Positions 1 to 10,614 of a stretch of 64,000 nt of DNA are shown one piece after another. Every line of letters begins with the position of its first letter. Position 1 is the stretch's first letter. The notes under the pieces were generated by a model, which was not told where the DNA came from, searched no databases, and saw only the letters and a program-made list of their open reading frames with translations. The DNA is from Tillandsia leiboldiana (lineage: Eukaryota > Streptophyta > Magnoliopsida > Poales > Bromeliaceae). A program made the translations under genes and the position numbers. Location of the stretch: the NCBI GenBank assembly GCA_029204045.2, contig CM055068.1, positions 33,859,028 to 33,923,027 of the forward strand, in the 5' to 3' direction.

Positions 1-54
1 ATCCCCATAACGGAAAAGATTTTAGGTAGGAGTGTCTGCATGGAAAGCCAGCAT

Positions 55-86
55 ATGAGAGAGAGAAAGAGAGAGAGAGAGAGAGA
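55..86. repeat. (GA)n microsatellite
   Basis: A run of GA dinucleotides broken by a single GAAAGA. It is an ordinary simple repeat with no visible coding role. Confidence 0.9.
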
Positions 87-123
87 TTCAAGGGGCTTCG
101 CATCAACGCATCAATGTCTATAG

Positions 124-243
124 ATATTTTCAAATGGCCATTGTATTTCAAGCAATGTGGCATTAATAAAAGCAGCAGAGAGTGCCAAGACGGGTGACAT
201 TGACAAAATATATGTTGCATCCATATTGAGGGGTACTAAATGA
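124..243 (+). CDS. possible last exon of a plus-strand gene (weak)
   Basis: A plus-strand frame runs open from 124 to a TGA at 241-243. Its end reads as ordinary coding sequence (ALIKAAESAKTGDIDKIYVA, then a short basic tail). An acceptor-like TTTCAAG lies near 145-151, so the true exon may start about there. It would converge on the DUF547 gene. I do not recognise the family, and a stop at 121-123 blocks the frame upstream. It could equally be chance. Confidence 0.25.
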   Translation: MFSNGHCISSNVALIKAAESAKTGDIDKIYVASILRGTK

Positions 244-537
244 TTATTCTTCATGTGTTTCTTTTTGTTATAATGGTGTATGAATCTCACTGCTGAACTT
301 GATTTGACTATAACTTTCCTACTTGTTTCACTTCCAAATTAAGCCTAAAGGATAAGAAAAATATAAAAGGAAACAAACTTTGACGCTACTAAACAAAAAA
401 TTAATTTCCGAATCAGCCAAAACCAAGATTTTGGGTCTTACTTTGAACTGAGAAACAACATCGGTACATACCCGACTTCTACATGTCACAGTATGGTACA
501 TATAGGGAAGTAAAACGGCCGAGTGATGACGTATAGA
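244..537. other. unassigned non-coding stretch
   Basis: AT-rich sequence with no recognisable gene or repeat. If the candidate exon ending at 243 is real, this would be its 3' UTR and downstream flank. Confidence 0.4.
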
Positions 538-960
538 CAAGCCCAGCACGGATGCGGCCGAGCATGCCCGAAGCCCGGTCCGGACCCATGGTGCAGGCCA
601 TGCTGGGTCGTAGCTTGCTAGCCCATTGCTCGGCCCGCATCAAAATGCTAACCGTGCGGACCGTGCCAGGCCAAAAGGCTGGATGTGGCCTGGGCTGAGC
701 CTATGGGCCACCCAGCCCATTTATTTATATATATTTTTTTCTTATACATTTTTTTAGTTTTTTAATTTATTATTTCAAAAATTAATTTAAATAATTTAAA
801 TTTGAAATATTTTTCTAAAAAGTTATCTAAAATTAATATATATTTCATAAAATCAATGATAAAAATTTTAAAAAATAAAATCAAAATGTAAAAAATTTAT
901 TATAGTGGCCCAACACAGCCGGACCGGCCTTGTTCGGGCCGTGGGCCGTGCTGGGCCATG
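538..960. mobile_element. GC-rich inverted-repeat element, hAT-MITE-like
   Basis: Two GGCC/CCGG-rich blocks face each other across an AT-rich centre. CCCAGCACGG near 543-552 is matched in inverse by CCGTGCTGGG near 946-955, and GGTCCGGA near 578 by CGGACCGG near 910. This resembles the GGGCC-rich MITEs common in plants. I found no clear target duplication. A further GC-rich tail to about 1075 (GGCCCGGCC) may belong to it. Confidence 0.4.
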
Positions 961-1675
961 GTCTGCAGCGAGGTGGCCCGCCTCTGCATGAATTCGAATC
1001 CGTGACAAGCCGCGCCACCTTGCGGCCCAAATCAGCCTGAAAAAATCTGGGCCATGCCGGCCCGGCCAAGATTACTCGGTTCATTTGATCATTTGGATAT
1101 ACCTAATAAATTAGCAACCTGCTAGAACTGATATGGAACAAGATAAAGCCATTCACATAAGTTAATGAATACTGTCAAGCAATAATACGCTGTACCTTCC
1201 AAAATGGGAAAAGAAACAATGATAGCATACAAAATTTAATCATCTATACAGAAACCTTCTCTCACATAGCAGCATTAACTCAGGAAGATTTTTCAGATCA
1301 TACCAAACAATTGCTTTCTCCTTCATTGGATACATGGTTTATATGTTGACTATCTTACAAAAAGTGCCAATATAAAATACAAAAAGTATATAATCAGTGA
1401 TAGGGGAGAGTGAACTCAATCTATGATTGTACTGCATATTCTTCTTTTCCAAATGTTCCAAATGTTCAAAATGTTCCAAATAGTTAAACGACATAGGAGT
1501 TCTATTCTGTGAATATATTGGCTTCATCAAGTGTTACAAGATCTACAAGTGGAAGTAGCCACCAATTGCACCATCATGAAGGTAAGGTTTATCTCATCCC
1601 TGCTTCCAAAAGCACCAGATCATTTCTTGATAAATCAAGCGCATGCACGTGTCATGCATCCTAGAATATGCGCAT
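961..1675 (-). other. 3' UTR / downstream flank of the DUF547 gene
   Basis: Lies immediately downstream, in the minus sense, of the DUF547 stop codon at 1676-1678. It is AT-rich, with a short direct repeat of CCAAATGTT near 1449-1478. No other gene is visible. The 3' UTR must lie here, but its length cannot be told from sequence. Confidence 0.4.
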
Positions 1676-2035
1676 TCAATTACCTAAGAGTCCACTCTCA
1701 CCACATTTTGAAGAGCTCTCGAAGGAGTTGTCGGGCAAGAAGAGGTAACGAAACCTCGAATCAAAGGGTATGATGCAAAAACTGCGGGCACCCAGGAGCC
1801 TATGCTTGCGCTGTGAGCTAGCCAAATTGCGAACTGTTGCAACTTGGTCTGGGTAAAGGTATCGGCAAATCCAATCAACAAGCATCGAGTCCTCCACCAC
1901 ACCCTTTGCGAAACTGTGCAGCAGCTTCGGCACTAACAGCTTCCCTTTTTCACTTATCCCGATTGATGCACGAATATAGTCCCTCATTGAATTTTGAAGC
2001 TCGTCATGAACATTCTTGGCGGAGAATATCTTTAC
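1676..2035 (-). CDS. DUF547 / MIP1-type protein, last coding exon
   Basis: The last 119 codons plus a TGA. It opens with VKIFSAKNVHDELQ and continues with the conserved family end: RDYIRASIGI, KGKLLVPKLLHSFAKG, DWICRYL, then RRKHRLLGARSF-like and PFDSRFRYLFLPD blocks, followed by a short serine-rich tail. DUF547 proteins often carry an N-terminal MIP1 leucine zipper; their biochemical role is poorly known. The 5' border is an acceptor (minus reading CATACAG, then GTAAAG), phase 0, joining exactly to the exon at 4101-4220. No stop or frameshift is seen, so this end of the gene looks functional. Confidence 0.92.
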   Translation of the reverse strand, partial: VKIFSAKNVHDELQNSMRDYIRASIGISEKGKLLVPKLLHSFAKGVVEDSMLVDWICRYLYPDQVATVRNLASSQRKHRLLGARSFCIIPFDSRFRYLFLPDNSFESSSKCGESGLLGN

Positions 2036-2486
2036 CTGTATGATCATAGATTAAGATTCTGAGAATGAAAATCCTGCTACATGAATCTTAAAATTTCGCA
2101 TCTATGTGGTTATAATTCTTTCTGAATTCTAATAGAAATTTTCAGTTAAAAGTGGTTGCCTTGTATTTATCAAGTTTCTAAGAATGTTGGTGTGTGCATT
2201 GGATTCCTTGAGTGAATTTAAACTAGCTAGTATTTTATCTATAAGCAATGTGGATCACGAGGGCGATCAAATTAGGGCATGCTTGGATTTTTAAGTTTCT
2301 TACTCCGATTTCCATCTCAAGATTGAATCGGAAATTTCAAAATCTTTTAATACTAAATACATATTAGAAGATAGGAGTGAGTGTTAAGGGGCTTGAAATA
2401 ACCCAAAATCTTAAATTGATAGTGGAGAAACCCTTGCACGCTATATGCATGCAAGGATTCTTGTATTCTATCCAATATGCGACTAA

Positions 2487-2950
2487 GGCCTTGTTTGGAT
2501 GTTTGAATAAGTTATTTGATTATAACTTAGTATGAAATTTTTTGTGTAATTGGAAGACAGGAGTTTGATTTTTGCTACTTGAAAGATCTTGACATCCATA
2601 ATTTAGTATGATAGCATATCCCATCTATGACTATGAGTGATTTATATTATTCCGAAAAAATAACTTGTAGGCCGGACATGCTATTTCATTCTAGACATTT
2701 GACCACATTTCTAGCTTTTAATCACAATAGAAAATCCTCGTACCGAATAGGATATCGCTAGAAAACTTATTTTGACATTCAATCGGAGCATAATATTCAT
2801 AAAAACCCAATTGGCAGGTACTAGGTGCTCCAACAGCATGTGACACGACCCAATGAGGTCCAACAAAACTCCACGTGCTAGGCACTACTAGTGCGTGACA
2901 TAAACCGAAATCCACATGCTGGAAAACTTATTTTGACATTCAAACAGGGC
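2487..2950. mobile_element. Tourist/Harbinger-like MITE with duplicated right end
   Basis: The left end GGCCTTGTTTGGATGT follows a TAA. The best inverse match is GACATTCAAACAGGGC ending at 2950, also followed by ATAA. A poorer copy of the same right end finishes at 2789, because the tail lies in a tandem duplication. The original element was probably about 300 bp, like its relative at 3257-3556. Confidence 0.5.
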
Positions 2951-3080
2951 ATAATATTCATAAAAACCCAGTTGGCAGGTACTAGGTGCTCCAACAGCAT
3001 GTGACACAAACCCAATGAGGTCCAACAAAACTCCTCTTGCTAGGCACTACTAGTGCGTGACATAAACCTAAACCCACATG
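2761..3080. repeat. tandem duplication, 161-bp unit
   Basis: Copy one starts at 2761 (GAAAACTTATTTTGACATTC) and copy two at 2922, with the same order of landmarks in both (TAATATTCATAAAAACCCA, TACTAGGTGCTCCAACAGCA, GGCACTACTAGTGCGTGACA). The copies differ by point changes and small indels. A third partial start appears near 3082. It lies wholly in an intron. Confidence 0.9.
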
Positions 3081-3256
3081 CTAGAAGCTGTACAAGAGGC
3101 ACAAATGAAACCCACCAGCACGTCACTAAACCAAACAAAACCCATGTACCAAACACTACTAACACATGGCACTAAACCACTGGGCCAAAATCAAGGAAGG
3201 TGTGAACCAAAGATTTGATACCATGTAAAAGGGTTCAAACCCAGTCAAAAAGCTTA

Positions 3257-3556
3257 GGCATTGTTTGGATGCATGAATAACTTATTCGGCATATCACTTT
3301 GATTTATTCAATTAGGCCGCAGTATTTGGGAGATGAGTGTGACCAAATGTCTAGACGGATACCATATTTGGCCTTCAAGTCTTTTTTACATAATAAGATA
3401 AATTTTCCCGTGAGTAAAATATGTTATTCTATCAAATCATAGATGTCACGACCTTTTAAGGAGAAAAATCAAACTTCTAACTTCCAATCACACAAGAAAA
3501 TCTTCATACCATAAAGGTTACCAACGAATATCTAATTCCAACATCCAAACAAAGCC
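3257..3556. mobile_element. Tourist/Harbinger-like MITE, 300 bp
   Basis: The terminal inverted repeats are GGCATTGTTTGGATGC and the inverse of GGCTTTGTTTGGATGT. A TTA target duplication sits on both sides (3254-3256 and 3557-3559), as expected for PIF/Harbinger MITEs. No coding capacity. Confidence 0.8.
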
Positions 3557-4100
3557 TTAAACTAATAGGTAGAGCTCCTTGCACATTATATACAACACAC
3601 AACTCTTGTTTCTATTCATTATAGACTAATATTCTTTATGGTGAGAAATATATGCACTGACAGAGTTGGTCATTGATTCCCATCCTGATTCCATGCCATT
3701 CGGCTTTCATTTCAGGTTCCTATCCTCATTGTGAAGCAAACACACCTTTAGAGTTCATGATGGGAAAATCAATATTTTCATTGTAGAAATCTGATGAACA
3801 AAAAACTATTGAAATAGGCGTACAGAAACCTATATGCAAATTTGAGTAAGACTTCAAGGAGATGCCAATTTGGCTCCTAGATTTCAAACTTCCATTGTAT
3901 TCAATATAAAGGAATAAAGTATTATGAAGAACAATTTAAATAAGCAAAAATTGGTTAACATGAATGGCCCAAAAGGAATGATTTTATTGTATTAAAGTTT
4001 GTTCTACTAATAAAATAATCTTTGGTACAGCTGTTCCAACTTGTACCACAATAGTGACAAATTACGTAACTTCATGAAACTCATAAAAGAATCTACTCAC

Positions 4101-4220
4101 AGCAGGTGAAGAAACCATCCCACAGCTAAGGGCGAATAATACCAGGGGTTCAGGATTGTCAATCGAATACTTCCTGTGCTCCTCAGTGATCTTAAACTTT
4201 TGAAGAGCCAAAATTAAAGC
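4101..4220 (-). CDS. DUF547 protein, internal exon (40 codons)
   Basis: Encodes ALILALQKFKITEEHRKYSI, followed by a stretch ending FALSCGMVSSPA, both conserved DUF547 motifs. The exon is bordered by an AG acceptor (minus TTTTCAG) and a GTGAGT donor. It is 120 nt, phase 0 at both ends, and joins without a break to the exons at 4291-4383 and 1676-2035. Confidence 0.92.
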
Positions 4221-4290
4221 CTGAAAACATTATGAATAATAAGGAATGTGATAATAAAATCAAATGCACAAAAAATGTAGAAATGCATAC

Positions 4291-4383
4291 AAGTTGTGGA
4301 CGATGCGTTTGAGCTTTCATCTTTAAAATAACAAATTCAATATCAGCTGCACTGAATGACTGCCCACCAACTGTATAACAGGC
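4291..4383 (-). CDS. DUF547 protein, internal exon (31 codons)
   Basis: Encodes ACYTVGGQSFSAADIEFVIL, then KMKAQTHRPQL. The family signature (Y-T-V-G-G, S-A-x-x-I-E, I-L-K-M-K, H-R-P-Q) is intact. The donor is GTATGC and the acceptor a minus-strand CAG, phase 0. Only 70 nt separate it from the next exon, a normal short plant intron. Confidence 0.92.
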
Positions 4384-4460
4384 CTGCATTATTCACATTA
4401 TTCCGTAAATATACACTTTTAAGCACAGTAGAATGAGATTGCTAAGCCATTCGGTCAAAC

Positions 4461-4520
4461 CTTTTGCATCAGAGAAAAGAGCTTGATGTCGCTTCGAGGA
4501 ACTCCATATGCTAAATAGGC
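4461..4520 (-). CDS. DUF547 protein, 20-codon exon at the edge of the giant intron
   Basis: Encodes AYLAYGVPRSDIKLFSLMQK, an exact family motif that should follow the N-A-L-I-M-H end of the exon at 55246-55345. The acceptor is minus ATCAG and the donor GTTTGA, phase 0. Its 5' neighbour is about 50.7 kb away, so correct splicing depends on that very long intron being removed. Confidence 0.92.
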
Positions 4521-4967
4521 CTGATAGATTTTAAAAACCAAAAGTTTCAGCACATGACCTTCAAAGCAATCAAATGAAGTAGCAAACAAGATGTTCGACA
4601 ACATTGTGAATAGGATACATGCACATTCACCTGTTTATACCTATCAAAATATACTTCATATAGGAGAAATGCTAACGGAGTCAACTATAAGCATTTAAAA
4701 TTTCTGCTGAATATATATTTTGAAAATGAGAACTGCAGAAACACATACACCCATACATACTTTATGTATGTACATAAATATATAAAAAAATTTGTGTGTG
4801 CACCTGGATGCCCACTTGCGTAGTGTCATTATATGGTGCTTTCATAAGCACTAGCTAACTGGTGCGCCCACTTTATTGCATGTCCTTGTATTAAGTTCTG
4901 CACATGAGCACATCGAGATGCATTTCGAAATGACATGCATCAAGGCCCCCATTATATTGGACACATG

Positions 4968-6253
4968 TGTTAAGGATTTTGTTTTGGCGTATTTCGTGAA
5001 GTGGTATAAGTCTTGAAGATTGAAGATGAAGAATTGTGGATCAATTACATCAATCTCAAGAAAAATGAATTCGGATTGATCAGGTACGTTTAACTAAATA
5101 ATTTTGGTGATCCGAATACATTTGTGTAGTTTAGAAACACTTGGAATATGTTTTGATGCATAAAAATAAAAAACTGGACTTTTTGGAAGTTCAGGATCCG
5201 GACCAGCCACGTCCAGTCCGGACCCCGAACATGGTTTGGTTAATGCAATTTTTCCAGTCCGGACCACCCCTGTTTCAGTCCGGACCCCGAACCTTAAATT
5301 CTGCAAAAATTGCATGAACAGTCCGGACCTCCCCTGTTTCAGTCCGAACCCCGAACTGCGTTTTTCAGAAAATCTTCTGAAAAAAGACGACAGTCCGGAT
5401 CAGACTTAATCCAGTCCGGATCGCCGTGCGGGAAAAATTCTGTTTTGGAAGTTTTTGATGCTTATCTCTTTCCAAGGGTCTCTAATCTATAAATAGACTT
5501 TTTATTCATCGTAAAAAGTGATTTTTAATTTCTTGAAAAAGATTTTCTTTTAAGAAAAAGAAAAATCCGCAAATATAGAAAAGAAAGGAAAACACGATTA
5601 AATTCATGTTTCTTCATCTATATTGTTCAATTTGATTCTAGGGTTTCAAAACTCCTATTACCTGTAGAATCAAATTGAAGAATACGTAGATGGTATTTTT
5701 TGTCTATCATTGATCTAAGTATTCGGAGAATCACCACCAATGATCAAAACAACGATTTTCCCAAAAATCGGCGCGAGGATTCGCGTGGCCTTGTGGATAC
5801 AAGGTGCTACCGCTCTCGTGGATTCGAAGCGAGGCGCGTTCGTGTGATCGAGACGTGCCGCATTGGTGAAGACCGTGGATTCGGTTGGACGTCGTGGATT
5901 CGACGTTGAACGTCGTGGATTCGGCGTTGGGACGCAAATCGTGGATTCGAGGAGCGTTCGGAGCGAGCGAAGAAGATCAACTAGGAACGTATGAAAAAGG
6001 TTGAGTCGTAGGGTTACAGTAAATCACCTTGTACGTGTTTAATCTTAGTGAATTTCGCCGTGTTATCGGTCCCGTAATTTTTTTTACTCATGTGACGGAG
6101 TTTTCCACGTAAATCTTGCGTACTTTATTTATTTTCCGCATTGGATTATTTTTTTTTTACGCAACGATTTGCTGTGTTTATTGTTTTCACCTATTCACCC
6201 CCCCCTCTAGGTGATTTTTCCTCTATTCAGATCCATATTATTCATAACCCACA
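4968..6253 (+). repeat. SIRE element 5' LTR
   Basis: Carries an array of CCGGA-type motifs (AGTCCGGACCCCGAAC variants) at about 5195-5430 upstream of a TATA box at 5488-5496 (TATAAATAG). Around 5770-5950 is a run of GTGGATTCG repeats. Short ORFs across these repeats are not real genes. Very similar to the 3' LTR, so the insertion is fairly young. Confidence 0.95.
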
Positions 6254-6270
6254 AGTGGTATCAAAGCGGG
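6254..6270 (+). promoter_or_regulatory. primer binding site (initiator tRNA-Met type)
   Basis: TGGTATCAAAGCG starts three bases after the 5' LTR, matching the TGGTATCAGAGC-type site used by many plant LTR retrotransposons with one substitution. Confidence 0.9.
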
Positions 6271-6286
6271 AATAGGGTTGTAAACA

Positions 6287-8250
6287 ATGGTTGAAGGTGG
6301 AAACATCAATAGACCACCGTTTTCGATGGAACAAATTATGCATATTGGAAAGTACGCATGAGAGCGTTCTTGATTTCTATCGATGAACGGGTTTGGCAAT
6401 CAATTGAGTTTGGATGGACAAATCCTACTGAGATTATTGCTGATGTTCGCACCATCAAACCTAGGTCGAAGTGGACTAAGGAAGAAATTGATGCATCTTC
6501 TTACAACGGCAAAGGAATTAACGCCTTATTTAATGCTTTGTCGCAAACTGAGTTTTCTCGCGTCTCGGCATGTGAGACTGCGAAAGAAATCTGGGATACT
6601 CTACAAGTTACACATGAGGGAACAAGTTTAGTGAAGATTCAAAAACTGCAAATTCTTACGAGCAAATTTAACTCTATTTTTATGGCAGCAAATGAATCTT
6701 TCATAGAATATTATACACGAATGCAAGATATCGTTAATACATGTGCTAACTTGGACGAGAAAATTCCAGAATCTAAAATTGTAAGAAAGATTTTGAGAAC
6801 TCTTCCGGAAAGATTTCGCCCTAAGGTTGCAACCATTGAAACAGTAAAACACCCGGACGAAATCAAAGTAGAAGAATTAGTTAGTGCACTTCAAACTTAT
6901 GAAATGACTTTTCCTACTAACTATTCTTCTGGAAAGCCTTCCTCTTCTTTTAAGTCTTCAGGTTTTGCATTTAATTTAACAAAAGAAGAAGACGCGAATT
7001 CATCCTCCTCAGACGCTGATGATAATCTATCCATGGAGGATTTCGAGAAACAACTTGCACTCTTGGCGAGAAAATTTCGCCGAAGCTTTCGAAAGGGAAA
7101 TTCAAGTAAATCCTCATCCTTCGTTAAGCCCAAGAAAGGCAAGGGATCTTCAAGCTTTAAGTCAAGAAAACAAGAGGGTTCTTCAAAGGACAAGAAAAAC
7201 TCTGAGGGACAAATCCAATGCTTCAAATGCCGAGGTTATGGCCATATCTCAACGGAGTGTCCCAATAAGAATCCATCAAAGAAGAAGGCTATGCAAGCCA
7301 TCACATGGGATGACACTTCCATTTCTGATGAGTCATCTTCCAGTGATGAGGATAACAACGCCACAGCATTCCACGCGTCCACAACTTCACCTTACATGTG
7401 CTTTTCAGCGACTTCCTCTGGTTCATTATCCAACTCCTCCTTAAATGAAAAGAATGCAACAGATGATGAACCGAGCGATTCTGAAGGTGAAGACTTTGCT
7501 TTTGCCTACCATAAATTATTAAAGGATTCAAAGAAATTGGCAAAGCAAAACAAAAGTTTGAGAAGAAGATTGTGGGATCTTGAAGAACAATCTAAAAAGG
7601 CAACTTCTCTCTCAAACGTTCTTGAAGAGGAAAGGGATAACTTGGTCAAAATAAATATTTCCCTTCGAGAGAAGAACGAGCAATTCGAGAAGGAAAATAT
7701 CATATTGGTGGATAATGTAAATCACTTCTCAAAGCTCTACTCCGAGGCTCAACAAGAAAAATTGGAGATGATAAAGACCATACTCCAACTTAAGAAAGAT
7801 TTGAAGCGATTCTCTTCTGGAAGGAGCAAGTTGGACAAGTTGCTTGGTCTCGGTCAAACGAATCGGTTGGGTCTAGGATACACTCGAACCGGTGAGGATC
7901 CAAGTTCGAGCGGTACAAAGTTTGTGCCCCAGTCGGTTTCTCCTCCGACGACGAAAATCACTGCATCCAAAGTTAACAAGCCTACCTCATCTACTTCGGG
8001 TTCAACTTGCACAAAGGTATGTTTTCATTGTGGTTTTGCAGGGCACATAAGACGGAATTGCAAGAATGGAGCCAAGCGATCAAATCAAGCGCTTTTTGCA
8101 ACAACTACCATCAAGAACAAAGACCGGAATTCAAGAAGAAATCAACCAAAAGTAGTACACCCGACAAGACGACGTCATTATGGATTCCAAAGAAAAGTGA
8201 TCAACCGAACAAGACGCGTTCACCAAGGAGATCAATGTCACGATCATTAA
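6287..8250 (+). pseudogene. SIRE gag (nucleocapsid/capsid), frameshifted
   Basis: Retrotransposon structural protein that packages the RNA in cytoplasmic particles. An ATG at 6287 opens a frame that reads through the usual R-P-P start and stops at 6359-6361. A one-base loss near 6318-6325 explains this, and a 630-codon frame from 6358 carries on. It holds a retrotransposon gag domain, a CCHC knuckle CFKCRGYGHISTEC (about residue 287), a charged coiled-coil stretch (about residues 390-490) and a second CCHC CFHCGFAGHIRRNC (about residue 556). After about 8070 the family-like reading moves to another frame (SLWIPKKS), which ends at a TAG at 8277-8279. Confidence 0.9.
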
Positions 8251-8279
8251 CGACGTATTCCAAAACTCGTAAGGTTTAG

Positions 8280-9152
8280 GTGCGCAAAGGTAAATTCTTC
8301 CCTTGTCTTGTCATTCACACATCACTATATGCGTATGACAATTCGTCTTGGTATCTGGATAGTGGTTGCTCACGCCACATGACCGGAGATAAAAACGTTT
8401 TTCAAACCCTTGAGAAAACCTCCGGAGGACATGTAGTTTTTGGAGATGGACGATCTTCAAAAATAGTTGGCAAAGGAACAATTACTATTCCAGATGGCCC
8501 GGCTTTGAACAATGTTTTGTTTGTTGAAGGCCTTAAGACTAACCTCATAAGCATTAGCCAATTGTGTGATGATGGTTTTTCAGTTAATTTCTCTTCTGTA
8601 GAATGTCTTGTAACTGATGAAAACCATTCATTCATTTTGAAAGGAGTTAGGTCACAGAACAATTGCTATGTAGTTCCTGGTAAAACAAGTCAACAATGTA
8701 ACCTAGTGTCACTTGATAATGAGACTCTTTGGCATGAAAGACTAGGTCACATGAACTTTAAGGAACTATCTAGAATATCTAACAAAGACATAGTTAAAGG
8801 TGTTCCTAAATTGAACTTCAAAGAAAACCTTGTGTGTGGTGGTTGTCAAAAGGGAAAACAAACTAGATCCATTCACAAGAATTTGAACCATAGAGGAACT
8901 AAACGCCCATTAGAATTATTGCATATGGATTTAATGGGGCCAACTCGTCAACCTAATTTGGGTGGAAAATGGTATATTTTTCTTATGGTTGATGATTTCT
9001 CTAGATATTCTTGGGTAGTATTTTTAAAAGAGAAAGCGAATACTTTTGACTCTTTTCATGATATTTGTCATCGTATTATGATTGAGAAAAATGAAAAGAT
9101 TGTCCGTGTTCGCAGTGATAGAAGTGGAGAATTAACACCGCGGTCTATGTGA
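8280..9152 (+). pseudogene. SIRE pol: protease and N-terminal integrase, truncated
   Basis: Contains the copia protease active site (WYLDSGCSRHMTG), a GAG-pre-integrase HHCC domain (HERLGHMNF, then CGGCQKGKQ) and the start of the integrase core with the first aspartate (HMDLMGP). It reaches VRSDRSGE, the second-aspartate region, then jumps to a stop. The stretch that should carry the catalytic glutamate is missing. Downstream frames resume at the integrase C-terminus, so this is an internal deletion of roughly 80 residues. Confidence 0.9.
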
Positions 9153-9766
9153 TCAATCGCATCTATTTGCGCCCGGGTACTTTGAATACCCCATATGAGC
9201 TATGGTTTAGTAGAAAACCTAATATCAAATATTTTTGTATCTTCGGGAGTCGCTGTTACATTTTACGCGATCGATAAAATCTTGGAAAATTCGACTCTCG
9301 AAGTGATGAATAATTTTTTATGGGTTATTCTACAAACAGTAGAGTATATCGAGTATTTAACCTTGAATCGAAGACGATGATAGAATCAATTAATGTTAAA
9401 GTAGATGAAGCTTCCCATTTGTCTTCTGATAAATCTACTCTTGATATGTCTCTTGATGATGAATCTCCCGCTAATGATATTGCATCTTTTCATGATAAGT
9501 CTTCTGAAAATTTTGATGCATCTCATGGTTCTTCTAGTTCATCCAATGTGCAGGAATCATCACAAATTCCCCCGAGAACTCCGTTACCTCAAACGCTTCG
9601 AATCTCCAAGGACCATCCTGGATCGAATATCATTGGAGATCCTCAAGAAGGAGTAAGAACTCGGAGACAATTGGAATGTGGAGTCGCATGCTACGTCTCC
9701 ATGGTAGAACCAAGGAATATTGATGAAGCTCTTCAGGACGACTACTGGATAGAAGCTATGCAATAA
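9153..9766 (+). pseudogene. SIRE pol: integrase C-terminal part and linker, frameshifted
   Basis: After the deletion the family resumes in pieces. A reading near 9195 matches the tail of the integrase (an NTPYELWF-like block), and a frame at 9320-9766 matches the GYSTNSRVYRVFNLESKT block and the acidic linker before reverse transcriptase (RRQLECG, then EPRNIDEALQDDYWIEAMQ). It ends at a TAA (9764-9766) where the family has a sense codon, and the same frame continues into the reverse transcriptase. Confidence 0.85.
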
Positions 9767-10614
9767 GAGCTTAATCAATTTGAAAGGAACAAAGTCTGGA
9801 AATTAACGAAGCCCCCGAAGCAACAAAATATCATCGGTACTAAATGGATTTTCAAGAACAAGAAAAATGAAGAAGGTACCGTTATTCGGAACAAAGCACG
9901 GTTAGTTGCTCAGGGTTATTCTCAAGTTGAAGGTATAGACTTTGATGAGACTTTTGCCCCGGTAGCCCGTCTCGAGTCCATTCGTATCTAATTTGTTATA
10001 ATAGCTCGTCATTTTAAAATTAAATTTTTTCAAATGGATGTAAAGAGCGCATTTTTAAATGGTTTTCTAAATGAAGAAGTTTATGTGGCTCAACCGAAAG
10101 GTTTCATTGATCATAAACTTCCAAACCATGTTTATCAATTGAAAAATGCTCTTTACGATCTAAAACAAGCACCGCGAGCATGGTACGAAAGACTGACAAA
10201 GCACATTTTGGAAAAGGGCTATACTCGAGGGAGAGCAGATCGGACACTCTTTGTGAAGCACTTTCAAGACAACTTCATTGTAGCACAAATCTATGTGGAC
10301 GACATTATGTTTGGTGCTATAAGGAATAATGATGCTTCAAAATTCGCCGAAACAATGGAAAGCGAATTTGAGATATTCATGATGGGCGAGTTGACATATT
10401 TTCTTGGATTGCAAGTAAAGCAAACTGAAGAGGGCATTCATTTGTGTCAATCCAAGTATGCGAAGGAGTTGGTCAAGAAATTTGGATTAGAATATTCTAA
10501 AGACTTTCCGACTCTCATGGGAACTAGCAATAAGGGACTTGGATATGAATCTCACGGAGAAAAAGTAGACGAGAAACTTTACCGAAGCATGATTGGAAGT
10601 TTACTTTACCTTAC
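9767..10614 (+). pseudogene. SIRE pol: reverse transcriptase, first part
   Basis: Copia reverse transcriptase copying RNA to DNA in the particle. Visible motifs are GTKWIFKNK, RLVAQGYSQVEGIDF, QMDVKSAFLNG, LKQAPRAWYERL and the active site YVDDIMFG. A TAA at 9989-9991 interrupts it. The frame is then cut at LYRSMIGSLLYLT by the nested Gypsy element, and continues at 20898 across the duplicated CTTAC. Confidence 0.93.

Larger units (their letters stand above)
2036..4100 (-). other. DUF547 gene intron, about 2.1 kb, MITE-rich
   Basis: Intron between the last two coding exons, with GT at the 4100 side (minus GTGAGTAG) and AG at 2036-2037. It contains two Tourist/Harbinger-like MITEs and a 161-bp tandem duplication. 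The rest is AT-rich with nothing recognisable. Confidence 0.85.
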
